64,000 nucleotides of DNA from CAVRUZ01 sp963724495 (GTDB lineage: Bacteria; Actinomycetota; Actinomycetes; Propionibacteriales; DAIQRJ01). Where the stretch lies: contig CAVRUZ010000011.1 of the NCBI GenBank assembly GCA_963724495.1, positions 1 to 64,000 of the forward strand. Reading direction: 5' to 3'. The notes beneath the pieces are model-generated. The model saw only the letters and a list, made by a program, of their open reading frames with translations, did no database searches and was not told the DNA's origin. The translations under genes were made by a program, and so were the position numbers. Below are positions 1 through 8,931 of the stretch, one piece after another (position 1 is the first letter of the stretch; every line of letters starts with the position of its first letter).

Positions 1-1028
1 TTTCGCTGGTCGGGCGTCAAGACCTCCCGGGCGGCCGCGGGGCTTCGGCCGAGCGCGATCACCTCCGCGTAGCGGTGCGGGTGCTTGACGTTCCACCAGC
101 GGACACCGCCGATGTGACTGTGGGCACCCGGCCCGAACCCCCACCAGTCGTCGCCGTGCCAGTAGGCGAGGTTGTGCCGGCACCGGGTCGTCGGATCCGT
201 TGCCCAGTTGCTGATCTCGTACCAGCCGTATCCGGCCGTGGTCAGTGCGCTGTCGGCGAGCTCGTACTTGTCCGCCTGGTCGTCGGCGTCGACGTCCGGT
301 AGTTCCCCGCGACGCACCATGGCATGCATGCGGGTGCCCGGCTCGATCGTCAACGCGTACGCGGATATGTGATCGGGTGCATGGGAGATGGCCGCGTCGA
401 CCGAGGCCTGCCAGTCACGCTGGCTCTCGCCCGGCGTGCCGTAGATCAGGTCGAGGCTCACCTGCAGCCCGGCGGCCCTGGCCCACGCCACCACGTCACC
501 GATCCGCTCCGGGTCATGCGTGCGATCCAAGGTCGCGAGGACATGAGGCACCGCGGACTGCATCCCGAACGACACCCGGGTGAAGCCTGCGGCGGCAAGG
601 TCGTACAACGACTGCTGTGTCACCGAGTCGGGGTTGGCCTCGGTGGTCACCTCGGCATCCGGTGAAAGGCCGAAGGTGTCGCGGAGCCGTCCGAGCATCC
701 CGCCCAATGTCGCCGAGGACAGCAGGGTCGGCGTGCCGCCCCCGACGAAGACGGTCGAGATCGCCCGCTGCGGCATGCCCGCGTCAGCAAGCACACGCCC
801 GGCAAGGGCGAACTCCCCTTGCACACCGGCCAGATAGTCCGCCGGCCCCGAGCCGGCGCCGAGTTCCTCGGCGATGTAGGTGTTGAAGTCGCAGTAACCG
901 CAGCGGGTGGCGCAATAGGGCACGTGGACGTAGGCGGAGAAGCCGCGATCCTCCGCACCCACGGACGCCGTCGTCGGCAGGCTGCCGTCGTGCGGCGCTT
1001 CGTCGCCAGCCGGCAGGGACGGACTCAT
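1..1028 (-). CDS. hemW: HemW-type radical SAM protein, 3' end outside window
   Basis: HemW-family radical SAM protein, historically annotated as oxygen-independent coproporphyrinogen oxidase. Known members bind a 4Fe-4S cluster and act in haem trafficking or haem synthesis. The N-terminal ~340 residues are present and open from an ATG at 1028. The cluster motif CxxxCxxC reads CATRCGYCDF near residue 41, followed by the glycine-rich VFVGGGTPTLL segment and the EANPDS and SFGMQS motifs typical of HemW. An in-frame leader of about 30 residues precedes the conserved core, so a later start is possible. In many actinomycetes hemW sits close to lepA. Here trmB and an ABC importer lie between them. 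The gene runs off the left edge. The family call is firm; haem chaperone versus oxidase activity cannot be decided from sequence. Confidence 0.93.
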   Translation of the reverse strand, partial: MSPSLPAGDEAPHDGSLPTTASVGAEDRGFSAYVHVPYCATRCGYCDFNTYIAEELGAGSGPADYLAGVQGEFALAGRVLADAGMPQRAISTVFVGGGTPTLLSSATLGGMLGRLRDTFGLSPDAEVTTEANPDSVTQQSLYDLAAAGFTRVSFGMQSAVPHVLATLDRTHDPERIGDVVAWARAAGLQVSLDLIYGTPGESQRDWQASVDAAISHAPDHISAYALTIEPGTRMHAMVRRGELPDVDADDQADKYELADSALTTAGYGWYEISNWATDPTTRCRHNLAYWHGDDWWGFGPGAHSHIGGVRWWNVKHPHRYAEVIALGRSPAAAREVLTPDQR

Positions 1029-1070
1029 GCGCTCATGCTCTCAGTCGGCCGGCCCTCCTGCCGCCGTGAA

Positions 1071-1104
1071 AGCGAAGCACCCCCGGGCGGTGCCCAGGGG
1101 GTGC
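1071..1104 (-). terminator. Rho-independent terminator after the ABC importer operon
   Basis: A GC-rich hairpin (stem GCACCCCC-TGGGC / GCCCG-GGGGTGC read on the minus strand, three-base loop) lies just after the binding-protein stop codon and before hemW. The tail is only moderately T-rich (TTCGCTTTC). It probably ends the importer transcript and insulates hemW. Confidence 0.7.
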
Positions 1105-1126
1105 CTGCGTCAACCACGCCGCTACG

Positions 1127-2782
1127 TCAGCCGGCAGGTGTCGGTGTCGCCGTCCCGCCGGCGAGCTGCGCCTCCAGCTCGCCACGGATCTTGTCGCCGC
1201 CGCCGGACTTCCACTTCTGGACCGCCTCGTCCAGGGCGCTCACCGGCTGCCGCCCCTGGATCACCTGGTTCACCGTGTCGGTCAGCGCGGTACTGATCTG
1301 GGCGCCCTTGGTCGCGGAGGTGTTCGACCACAAGCCGAGGGTCGGATCGACGACCGCACCCGGGATGATCTCGCTCTGGTACTCGTGCTGCACCACCGCG
1401 TCGTCGGGGCGGCCTGGCATGTAGACGATCTGCGGCGCGTCGGCCATGTACCGGATCGGGACCGTGGTGTTGATGGCGCCCTCCTCGGTGAACGTCGGGT
1501 TGCCCTGGTCGTCGACGTTGCTCTCCCGGCCCTCCTCGCCGTACAGCCGGTAGAACGCCTCCTCGGTGCCGAACGGCGCAGCGAGCCAGTTCAGCATGCG
1601 CAGCATCATCTTCACCCGGTCAGGACTGTCCTGCTTCTTCATGCCGGTGATCGAGAAGATGCCGCCGCCGGCCCGCCACGGTGCCTTGCCGCCGTCGCGC
1701 TTGGCAACGTTCATCAGACCGAGCTTGAAGGACGAGTTCGCCTTGTTGTCCAGGATGTACTGCGTCCAGCCGGCATACCCATCGTCGTTGATGGCGGTCG
1801 TCCCGGCGTTGAACAGGGCCTTGAACGGCTGCGCCGGGTTGAACCCGTCGGGGTGAATCACGCCGGCCTTCCAGAATTCCATCTGGTCGACGACGGTCTG
1901 CTTCCACTCCTCGGTCTCGTAGTCCTTGACCAGCTTGCCCCCGTCGACCTTCCAGTTGTTCGGGACCTCGTTCATCGTCGCCAGGATGGCGTACGCCGAA
2001 CCTGGCGTACCGAAGGCCCAGCGCCGCTTCGCCGGATCGGTGAGCTTCTTCGCCGATTCCAGGAACTCGTCGTAGGACTGAGGATTCTTCGACGCGTCGA
2101 CAGCGTCGAACAGGTCCTCACGGATGAACATGTAGTGCCCGGGCTTGCCACGTGGGATCGGCACGCCATAGATCGCGCCGTTGTAGATGGACGACTTCCA
2201 CGTGAACGTCGGAATGTTCGCCAGGTTGGGGTACTCGAGGATCGCGTCGCCGGACAGGTACTCGCTCAGGTTGGTGAACTTGCTCTCCAGCAGCTGCGGG
2301 AAGTTCTGCACGACCTGCATCTGCATGAGGTCGGGCAGGTCGCTGCCGGCGATCGTCGTCGCGTACTTCTGGGCATAGTCGGCGTTGGGCACCATGGTCA
2401 TGGAGAGCTCCACGCCCATGCGCTCGTTGAGCCCCTGCCACCAAGGGTTCTTGTCGGCACTCGGTGGCAACGCGTAGTAGATGTTGGCCATTCCGGCGAC
2501 CTTGTCCGTGCCGCTGCCCGGCTTCTCGTCCACCGATTTGGGCCGTTCCTTCGGGTACGTCTTGAACGCCGGGTCGACACCCTCGTCGGTTCCGGGGAGG
2601 TCGGGCTCCACGCCGGTGTAACGCTTGTAGGTCGGCAGGACCACCTTGGCGTTGCTCTCCGCGGTGTTCTTGCTGGTGTCCGCCTCATTGCCACAGCCAG
2701 CGAGGGCGCCACTGCCCATCAGGAGGGCCGCGCCGCCGGCGCCGGCTAACAGCGTCCTGCGTTCGAATGTGTAGGCAGGCAA
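1127..2782 (-). CDS. ABC importer extracellular substrate-binding lipoprotein (family 1)
   Basis: Predicted 551-residue solute-binding lipoprotein that would present a sugar or oligosaccharide to the two permeases encoded upstream. The N-terminus has a twin-arginine-like ERRTLLAG stretch, a hydrophobic segment and a lipobox LAGC with the lipidated Cys at residue 30, so it is exported and membrane-anchored. Length and overall pattern (NIYYALPPS, DLPDLMQM, WLAAPFGTEE) resemble the large LipO/YtcQ-type binding proteins that pair with LplB/LplC-type permeases. The start is a TTG with AGGAGG five bases upstream. It is the last gene of the three-gene operon. No ATPase gene is present, which is usual because such systems share an MsiK-like ATPase encoded elsewhere. 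The substrate is unknown. Confidence 0.88.
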   Translation of the reverse strand: MPAYTFERRTLLAGAGGAALLMGSGALAGCGNEADTSKNTAESNAKVVLPTYKRYTGVEPDLPGTDEGVDPAFKTYPKERPKSVDEKPGSGTDKVAGMANIYYALPPSADKNPWWQGLNERMGVELSMTMVPNADYAQKYATTIAGSDLPDLMQMQVVQNFPQLLESKFTNLSEYLSGDAILEYPNLANIPTFTWKSSIYNGAIYGVPIPRGKPGHYMFIREDLFDAVDASKNPQSYDEFLESAKKLTDPAKRRWAFGTPGSAYAILATMNEVPNNWKVDGGKLVKDYETEEWKQTVVDQMEFWKAGVIHPDGFNPAQPFKALFNAGTTAINDDGYAGWTQYILDNKANSSFKLGLMNVAKRDGGKAPWRAGGGIFSITGMKKQDSPDRVKMMLRMLNWLAAPFGTEEAFYRLYGEEGRESNVDDQGNPTFTEEGAINTTVPIRYMADAPQIVYMPGRPDDAVVQHEYQSEIIPGAVVDPTLGLWSNTSATKGAQISTALTDTVNQVIQGRQPVSALDEAVQKWKSGGGDKIRGELEAQLAGGTATPTPAG

Positions 2783-2842
2783 AGGATCCTCCTGATCTCG
2801 TGGTCTCGGTCGAGACCTTGGTTCTGAACGGGTCGAGTGATG

Positions 2843-3736
2843 TCAGCCCTTGACGGCGCCGACAAGCACGCCCTTGGCGAAGTGGCGCTGCAGGAACGGG
2901 TACACGATGAGGATGGGCACGATCGCCAGCACCAGCACGGCCATCTGAAGCGACAGCTGCGGTGGCAGGACCTCGCCGGCGTTGGCCAGCTGGTCGGAGG
3001 TCATGAGTGTCTGGTTGATGACGTAGGTCCGCAGGACCAGTGCCATCGGCCATTTCTCCGGAGTGTTGATGTAGAGCAGGGCGCTGAAGAAGGCGTTCCA
3101 GTAGGCCACGGCGTAGAACAGGCCGATCACAGCGAGAACCGCCTTCGACAGCGGCATCACGATGCGGAAGAAGATCGACGCCTGGCTGGCTCCGTCGATC
3201 TCGGCGGACTCGAACAACTCCTCGGGCAGTTCCATGAAGAACGCGCGCATGACCACGACGTTGAAGGCCGAGATCATCGTGGGCAGGATCAGCGACCACC
3301 AGCTGTCGAGCAGACCGAAGGTCTTGACCACGAGGTAGGTGGGGATCAGACCAGGACCGAAGAGGATCGCGCCGAGCACGATCATCAGCACCGGGTGGCT
3401 GCCCCAGGCGTAACGACGGGCGAGCCAGTACGCCAGCCCGGCCGAACACGCGAGACTCAACAGCGTTCCGACCACGGTGATGCCGATGCTGATCAGCAGT
3501 GCGCGGGTGACGGTGCCGCCCGAGATGATCGCTTCGTAGGCAGAGAAGTCGATCTGCTGCGGCATGAGGATCATGCCGCCACCCGAGGCGTTGATCGTCT
3601 CCTGGTCGGCGAGGCTGGTGACCAGCACTGACCAGAACGGGATGACGACCACGAGCACGCACGCCACGAGGACGATCACCTTGAGTGCGGTCACGACCGG
3701 ATGGGGTTTCTCCATCCAGATCGGGCGATTGCTCAT
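2843..3736 (-). CDS. Carbohydrate ABC transporter permease, LplC/YtcP type
   Basis: A 297-residue inner-membrane permease with about six hydrophobic segments. The cytoplasmic EAA-type loop reads ESAEIDGASQASIFFRIVMP around residues 180-200, the contact site for the ATPase. The family is CUT1-like (MalG/LplC side), pairing with the upstream LplB-type permease. Its ATG overlaps the upstream permease stop by four bases, indicating translational coupling. The C-terminus ends in the family-typical QRHFAKGVLVGAVKG. The substrate is probably a carbohydrate by family, but no glycosidase is adjacent to narrow it. Confidence 0.92.
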   Translation of the reverse strand: MSNRPIWMEKPHPVVTALKVIVLVACVLVVVIPFWSVLVTSLADQETINASGGGMILMPQQIDFSAYEAIISGGTVTRALLISIGITVVGTLLSLACSAGLAYWLARRYAWGSHPVLMIVLGAILFGPGLIPTYLVVKTFGLLDSWWSLILPTMISAFNVVVMRAFFMELPEELFESAEIDGASQASIFFRIVMPLSKAVLAVIGLFYAVAYWNAFFSALLYINTPEKWPMALVLRTYVINQTLMTSDQLANAGEVLPPQLSLQMAVLVLAIVPILIVYPFLQRHFAKGVLVGAVKG

Positions 3737-4719
3737 CGTTGATACACCCCCGGTTCCCCGAACAGGTGAGCCAGCCGATTCGCGCCGAGGACGAGCAGGA
3801 CGCCCACTACACCCTTGGCCAGGCCGACAGCTGTGGCGACGCCCCAGCTACCGCCCAGGATCCCGTTGTTGTACACGTAGGTGTCGAGCACTTCGCTGAC
3901 GCCTCGGCCGACCGGTGCCTGTTGCAGGATGATCTGTTCAAAGCCCACCGTGAGGCTGTTACCGAGCCGCAGGATCAGCAGCAGGATGATCAGACCCTTC
4001 AACGAGGGAAGGGTGATGTGCCACAACCGGCTCATGCCGCCGGCGCCGTCGACCGCCGCCGACTCATAGAGGTTGGGGTCCACACGGGAGACCGCAGCCA
4101 GGAAGATGATCGTTCCCCAGCCGGCGTCTTTCCAGATCGCCTGGGCGGTGATGTAGCCCTTGAACAGCTCGGGAACACCGACGATGTTCACGGTCGGAAG
4201 GTCCTGCTGGATCAGGAACGTGTTGAGGATCCCCGCGTTGCCCAGCATCTGCTGGAAAAGGGCGACCACGATCACCCAGGACAGGAAGTGCGGCAGGTAG
4301 AGGATCGACTGGATGCTGCGCTTCCAGCGCTCGGAGATCAGGCTGTTGAGCAGCAGTGCGAGAAAAAGCGGAACCGGGAAGACGAAGACCGTCTGGATGA
4401 GCGTGAGGACGAGGGTGTTGCCGAGCGCGCTCAGGAACTCCGGGTCGCCATTGACGATGATCGCGAAGTTCTGGAAGCCGACCCACGGGCTACCGGAGAA
4501 GCCCAGGTAGGGCTGGTAATCCTGGAACGCGATGACGTTCCCGAGCAGCGGGAAGTAGTGGAAGGCCAGCAGGGCCAGGAGTCCTGGGATCCCCAGCATG
4601 ACCAGGATTCCGTCGCGGCCGAGGCGCGCGAATCCTTTCGGCGCACCGGCCGGGCCGGATGCGCGAATGGAATCGGCGACGGCGGTGCCGCCGTCGGCTG
4701 CTACGCCGGTTACCGCCAC
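3733..4719 (-). CDS. Carbohydrate ABC transporter permease, LplB/YteP type
   Basis: A 328-residue permease, first gene of the importer operon. It has hydrophobic segments beginning near residue 40 and the EAA-type loop ESAAVDGAGGMSRLWHITLP in the last third. The reading frame is open further upstream, to 4803. I chose the GTG at 4719 because it has GGGAGG at good spacing and because the upstream alternative would start upstream of a LacI-type operator (4750-4767) that must be promoter DNA. It would form a heterodimeric channel with the next gene product. Regulation by a LacI/GalR-family repressor is inferred from the operator alone; no such regulator is encoded in the window. Confidence 0.9.
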   Translation of the reverse strand: MAVTGVAADGGTAVADSIRASGPAGAPKGFARLGRDGILVMLGIPGLLALLAFHYFPLLGNVIAFQDYQPYLGFSGSPWVGFQNFAIIVNGDPEFLSALGNTLVLTLIQTVFVFPVPLFLALLLNSLISERWKRSIQSILYLPHFLSWVIVVALFQQMLGNAGILNTFLIQQDLPTVNIVGVPELFKGYITAQAIWKDAGWGTIIFLAAVSRVDPNLYESAAVDGAGGMSRLWHITLPSLKGLIILLLILRLGNSLTVGFEQIILQQAPVGRGVSEVLDTYVYNNGILGGSWGVATAVGLAKGVVGVLLVLGANRLAHLFGEPGVYQR

Positions 4720-4749
4720 CCGCACCTCCCGCCGACTCGCGCAAGCCGG

Positions 4750-4767
4750 TGGGCAAGCGCTTTCCCA
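4750..4767. promoter_or_regulatory. LacI/GalR-family operator-like palindrome upstream of the ABC importer
   Basis: The sequence TGGGCAAGCGCTTTCCCA is an 18-bp palindrome with one mismatched pair and the central AANCGNTT core characteristic of LacI/GalR-family operators. It lies 31 bases upstream of the chosen permease start, a position suited to repression of the importer operon. Confidence 0.7.
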
Positions 4768-4887
4768 AGTCTCGAAGGTTACAGACGCGAGGGATGCCGT
4801 CAAGCTCTGTCGCGGCGAGCATCACGTTGTGACACAACGCCACGTGCCGCGCTGTCCGGCACCGGCCATGCCCGAACGCGGTGCGGC

Positions 4888-5641
4888 TCAGCGCCGCCGG
4901 AAGGCGAGGTCGACCACCGTGCGCCCCTCGACGGCCGCCCGCTGCTCGAACTTCGTCACCGGTCGTTCGTACCTCGGGGCGTCGCCGTCGAACACGTTCT
5001 CCAGATCGGCCGAAGCGGTCAGCACAGCGCGCATCTGCGCGGCGTAGTCGGCCCAGTCGGTCGCAAGCCGCCAGACTCCGCCCTTGCGCAGCCGGCTGGC
5101 CACGAGCTCGGCGAAGTCGGTGTTGATCAATCGACGCTTGTGGTGCTTGAGCTTCGGCCACGGGTCGGGGAAGAACGTCCAGAGCTCGCTGAGCCGACGT
5201 TCGGGTAGCGCCTGGAGGGCATCCACCGCGTCGGCCTGCAGCAGCCGGACGTTGCGGGGCGGGCCCTGGCGATCCGATGGCATGCAGGTCCATCATCGTG
5301 CGGGCGAGGCCGGGGCGGAACACCTCGCAGCCGATGAAGTCGCGTTCAGGGTTTGCGAGAGCTCCGGCGACGATCGCTTCACCCTGTCCCCCGCCGATCT
5401 CGAGAACGACGTCAGCCGAACGACCGAAGACGGCCTCCGGATCGATGCGGAATCCGCCGGCAACCGAGGTCGAGCGCTGGTCGCGCGGGACGTCGATCAG
5501 GATGCCCCGCGACAACGTCTCCCAGGCCTGTCGCTGCGCCGGAGTAAGGCGGCCACCACGCCGGACGAACGAGACGACGCGCCACTCGGGCCTGCTGTCG
5601 CCCCCTACCCTGCTTGCGCCGTACCCGGCCGGGGCGCTCAC
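4888..5641 (-). CDS. trmB: tRNA (guanine-N7-)-methyltransferase, one frame break
   Basis: TrmB uses SAM to methylate G46 in the variable loop of tRNAs. The SAM-binding segment EIGGGQGEAI and the GCEVF stretch are in one frame. The family signature FPDPWPKLKHHKRRL, which follows the usual FPDPWxKxRHxKRR pattern, is in another. The frames join near 5269, where removal of one base from CTGGCGATC (plus strand) gives a continuous 250-residue protein of normal size. The start GTG overlaps the lepA stop codon (GTGA), so it is co-transcribed with lepA. Given the same single-base pattern in eight other genes here, I treat the break as a likely sequencing insertion, although a genuine lesion cannot be excluded. 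trmB is usually dispensable. Confidence 0.88.
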
Positions 5642-7503
5642 TTCTTGGCCCGGTCGGTCGGTCCCACCTCACCCGTGGACAGCGCGGCGACGAAGGCCTC
5701 CTGCGGCACCTCGACGCGGCCGACCATCTTCATCCGCTTCTTGCCTTCCTTCTGCCGTTCGAGCAGCTTGCGCTTGCGGGTGATGTCGCCGCCGTAACAC
5801 TTGGCGAGGACGTCCTTGCGCATGGCGCGGATGGTCTCCCGGGCGATCACGCGGGCACCGATGGCGGCCTGGATCGGGACCTCGAACTGCTGCCGCGGAA
5901 TGAGTTCCTTCAGCTTCCCGGTCATCGCGACGCCGTAGGTGTAGGCCTTGTCCCGGTGCACGATCGAGGAGAACGCGTCGACGGGCAGCCCGTGCAGGAG
6001 GATGTCGACCTTGACGAGGTCGGAGGCAGCCTCGTCCTCAGGCTCGTAGTCGAGGCTCGCGTAACCCTTCGTCCGCGACTTCAGCGCGTCGAAGAAATCG
6101 AAGACGATCTCCGAGAGCGGCAGTCGGTACCGGATCTCCACGCGATCGGACGAGAGGTAGTCCAGGCCCAGCAGCACGCCCCGTTTTCCCTGGCAGAGCT
6201 CCATGATCGTGCCGATGTAGTCGGACGGACTCAGCAGCGTCGCCCGCACCATCGGCTCGTAGACCTCGGTCACCGAGCCGGTGGGGAACTCGCTGGGATT
6301 GGTCACGACGATCTCCGAGCCGTCCTCCAGGACCGCGCGGTACACCACGTTGGGCGCCGTGGAGATCAGGTCCAGGTTGAACTCGCGCTCGAGGCGCTCC
6401 CGCACGATCTCCATGTGCAGCAGGCCGAGGAAGCCACAGCGGAACCCGAAGCCGAGGGCTCCGGAGGTCTCCGGCTCGTACACCAGGGCCGCGTCGTTGA
6501 GCTGCAGCTTCTCCAGTGCCTCACGCAGTTCGGGGTACTCGTCGCCGTCGATGGGGAACAGTCCCGCGAACACCATCGGATTCGGGTGCCGGTAGCCGGC
6601 AAGTGGCTCGCTCGCCTGCCGCGCCGCCGCGGTGACGGTGTCGCCCACGCGTGACTGACGCACTTCCTTGACGCCGGTGATGAGGTAGCCGACCTCGCCG
6701 ACTCCGAGCGACGGCGACGGGATCGGGTCGGGCGAGATCACCCCGACCTCGAGCATCTCGTGCACGGCGCCGGTCGACATCATCTTGACCTTCTCGCGAT
6801 GGTGCAGGCTGCCGTCGATGACGCGCACGTAGGTGATCACACCGCGGTAGGTGTCGTAGATGGAGTCGAAGATCAGCGCACGTGCCGGCGCCTCGGGGTC
6901 GCCGATGGGCGGCGGCACCTCGTCGACGATCCGGACCAGCAGCTCGGCGACGCCCTCTCCCGTCTTGGCCGACACCCGCAGCACGTCGTCGGGCTCGCAG
7001 CCGATGATCGACGCGAGCTCCTCGGCGTACTTGTCGGGCTGGGCACTCGGCAGGTCGATCTTGTTCAGCACGGGAATGATGTGCAGGTCGGCGTTGATCG
7101 CCGCATAGAGGTTGGCCAGCGTCTGCGCCTCGATGCCCTGCGCCGCATCGACCAGCAGCACCGCGCCCTCGCACGCATCGAGCGACCGGCTCACCTCGTA
7201 GCTGAAGTCGACGTGCCCAGGGGTGTCGATCAGGTTGAGCACGAAGTGCTTGTCGCTGCCCGGTGGCTGGTAGGGCAGCCGGACCGCCTGGCTCTTGATG
7301 GTGATGCCGCGCTCGCGCTCGATGTCCATCCGGTCGAGGTACTGCGCGCGCATCGCCCGGCCCTCGACGACGCCGGTGAGCTGGAGCATCCGGTCGGCCA
7401 GGGTCGACTTGCCGTGATCGATGTGCGCGATGATGCAGAAGTTGCGCAGCAGGCTCTGATCGGTGGCGCCCGCGCTGGGCACCGTCGACGTCACGGAAGG
7501 CAC
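5638..7503 (-). CDS. lepA: Elongation factor 4 (LepA)
   Basis: Complete 621-residue translational GTPase LepA/EF-4, which acts on stalled or mispositioned ribosomes. G1 reads IAHIDHGKST, the switch region has RERGITIK, G3 is DTPGHVD and G4 is NKID. The C-terminal LepA-specific domain ends with YGGDITRKRKLLERQKEGKKRMK, the highly conserved tail that reaches the peptidyl-transferase centre. Start is GTG at 7503 with a rather distant purine-rich AGGAAG. It overlaps trmB by four bases. The full-length frame here contrasts with the broken neighbours. Confidence 0.98.
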   Translation of the reverse strand: MPSVTSTVPSAGATDQSLLRNFCIIAHIDHGKSTLADRMLQLTGVVEGRAMRAQYLDRMDIERERGITIKSQAVRLPYQPPGSDKHFVLNLIDTPGHVDFSYEVSRSLDACEGAVLLVDAAQGIEAQTLANLYAAINADLHIIPVLNKIDLPSAQPDKYAEELASIIGCEPDDVLRVSAKTGEGVAELLVRIVDEVPPPIGDPEAPARALIFDSIYDTYRGVITYVRVIDGSLHHREKVKMMSTGAVHEMLEVGVISPDPIPSPSLGVGEVGYLITGVKEVRQSRVGDTVTAAARQASEPLAGYRHPNPMVFAGLFPIDGDEYPELREALEKLQLNDAALVYEPETSGALGFGFRCGFLGLLHMEIVRERLEREFNLDLISTAPNVVYRAVLEDGSEIVVTNPSEFPTGSVTEVYEPMVRATLLSPSDYIGTIMELCQGKRGVLLGLDYLSSDRVEIRYRLPLSEIVFDFFDALKSRTKGYASLDYEPEDEAASDLVKVDILLHGLPVDAFSSIVHRDKAYTYGVAMTGKLKELIPRQQFEVPIQAAIGARVIARETIRAMRKDVLAKCYGGDITRKRKLLERQKEGKKRMKMVGRVEVPQEAFVAALSTGEVGPTDRAKK

Positions 7504-7616
7504 GGCTCGCTCTCACTTCCTGCGGCGGGTCGATGAACTGGCTCGCGCCGGGCGGGTGGTCCCACCGCCGGCAGCATCCGCCATGCTCTCACGCAGGCGG
7601 CAGCCGTTCCGTTCTT

Positions 7617-7645
7617 TTGGGCGGCACCAGCGCCCGCGGTAGTCT
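7617..7645 (+). promoter_or_regulatory. Predicted rpsT promoter
   Basis: A TTGGGC -35 box (7617-7622), a 17-base spacer and a TAGTCT -10 box (7640-7645) are spaced as for a housekeeping sigma factor. They would give an rpsT leader of roughly 115 bases. Prediction from sequence only. Confidence 0.5.
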
Positions 7646-7766
7646 TGCCAGTCGCGTCCGTGGCCGGCCCGCCGGTGCACGAGCGCCCCAGCTTGCAGGA
7701 CCGCACTTTCATGCAGCTGTTTCCGACCGACGTGTGTGACCCAGCAGAAGGTTCGACGAGGTAAAC

Positions 7767-8027
7767 GTGGCGAACATCAAGTCCCAGATCAAGCGGATCC
7801 GCACCAACGAGGCGGCCCGGCAGCGCAACCGCGCGGTCAAGTCCGAGCTGCGTTCGGTGGTCCGGTCGGCGCGCGAGGCCGCTGCAGCCGGCGACAGCGA
7901 CACCGCCCGCGAACTGGTCCGCACGGCCGGCCGCAAGCTCGACAAGGCCGCGTCGAAGGGCGTCATCCACAAGAACCAGGCGGCCAACCGCAAGGCCGCG
8001 CTGTTCGCCAAGCTTTCGGCGAAGTAG
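7767..8027 (+). CDS. rpsT: 30S ribosomal protein S20
   Basis: An 86-residue, very basic protein beginning ANIKSQIKRIRTNEAAR, the S20 signature. S20 binds 16S rRNA early in small-subunit assembly. The start is GTG with GACGAGG upstream. It is transcribed divergently from lepA, a conserved actinomycete arrangement, and is followed by a very strong terminator, so it is monocistronic. Confidence 0.98.
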   Translation: MANIKSQIKRIRTNEAARQRNRAVKSELRSVVRSAREAAAAGDSDTARELVRTAGRKLDKAASKGVIHKNQAANRKAALFAKLSAK

Positions 8028-8065
8028 CGCCCAGCCGGCCAGAAGCCGGCTCACTCGAACTGCAG

Positions 8066-8097
8066 ACGAGGCGGGACCCGCACGGGTCCCGCCTCGT
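8066..8097 (+). terminator. Rho-independent terminator of rpsT
   Basis: A near-perfect 14-15-bp stem (ACGAGGCGGGACCC / GGGTCCCGCCTCGT) with a minimal loop, starting 38 bases after the rpsT stop codon. The T tail is weak, as usual in high-GC genomes. Confidence 0.85.
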
Positions 8098-8130
8098 TGC
8101 TGTCCCCGGCACCCGTTCCCGGACCCTCGT

Positions 8131-8216
8131 CCGGAAACATGCAGGGCAGCCGGGCATACCGCCACGTGTCGGCCCATACCGGACGCCGTCGGCCCGTCGC
8201 TGCATGTACTGCGCGG
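8131..8216. repeat. Intergenic palindromic repeat, family 2 (copy 1)
   Basis: An ~86-bp imperfect palindrome with outer arms ACATGCAG (8137-8144) and CTGCATGT (8200-8207). Its reverse complement shares ACATGCAGCG at one end, GGCCGACACGT in the middle and a TGCATGTT-CCG end with the palindrome at 43291-43373. The two are therefore copies of one repeat. It lies between the rpsT terminator and the next promoter. The function is unknown. Confidence 0.6.
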
Positions 8217-8283
8217 TTGCAGCGGTGGGGACCTCCCGGCCGGGCGTCGGCTCTTCTACTGTGTCGGGCACGAGGAGGAGCGC

Positions 8284-8904
8284 ATGGTCGCCTACATCGA
8301 CATCCATCCGGTGAACCCGCAGGCCCGGTTGGTGACGCGGGTGATCGGCATCCTGCGATCGGGCGGTCTGATCGCCTACCCCACCGACTCCTGCTATGCC
8401 TTCGGCTGCGCACTCGACAACGCCGACGGCCTCGATCGCATCCGCCGGCTCCGGCAGCTCGACGCCAGGCACCACTTCACGCTGGTGTGCAGCGACTTCT
8501 CCCAGGTCGGGCAGCTCGTGCAGGTGAACAACGCCACCTTCCGGCTGCTGCGGGCCACGACGCCCGGCGCCTACACCTTCATCCTGCCCGCGCTTCGCGA
8601 CGTGCCCCGCCGGATGATGCATCCGAAGAAGCTCACTGTTGGTGTGCGCATCCCCGCGCATCCGGTGACCCAGGCCCTGCTCGCCGAGCTCGGCGAACCG
8701 ATGGTCTCCTCGACGCTGATCCTGCCGGGCGAATCGGAGCCCTTGACGAGCGGCTGGGAGATCCGCGAGTCGATCGGGCACGCGCTCGAGGCCGTGGTCG
8801 AGGGCGGCGACTGCGGGCGTGAGCCCACCACGGTGGTCGACCTCACCGAACTCCCGCCGACGATCATCCGCGTGGGGGCGGGCGATCCGCGTCCGTTCCG
8901 GTGA
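8284..8904 (+). CDS. Sua5/YciO/YrdC-domain protein, YciO type
   Basis: A 206-residue protein of the YrdC fold, which in TsaC/Sua5 members makes threonylcarbamoyl-AMP for the t6A modification of tRNA. The nucleotide-binding start GGLIAYPTDSCYAFGC, the KKLTVGVRIPAHP motif and the PMVSSTLILPGE segment place it closer to YciO than to TsaC, which has KR.xxKP motifs. Family knowledge says YciO proteins have weak or different activity. GAGGAG precedes the ATG and a TACTGT -10 box lies at 8257-8262, so the leader is short. It stands alone, convergent with the next gene. The biochemical role is uncertain. Confidence 0.85.
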   Translation: MVAYIDIHPVNPQARLVTRVIGILRSGGLIAYPTDSCYAFGCALDNADGLDRIRRLRQLDARHHFTLVCSDFSQVGQLVQVNNATFRLLRATTPGAYTFILPALRDVPRRMMHPKKLTVGVRIPAHPVTQALLAELGEPMVSSTLILPGESEPLTSGWEIRESIGHALEAVVEGGDCGREPTTVVDLTELPPTIIRVGAGDPRPFR

Positions 8905-8931
8905 GGTCGGCCGAACCCTAGAAACGTCGCC

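Noticed and set aside
1385..2749. A 454-codon plus-strand open frame opposite the binding-protein gene
   Set aside because: It is the antisense shadow of a gene with strong lipobox, ribosome-binding site and family match. High-GC DNA routinely leaves such frames open.
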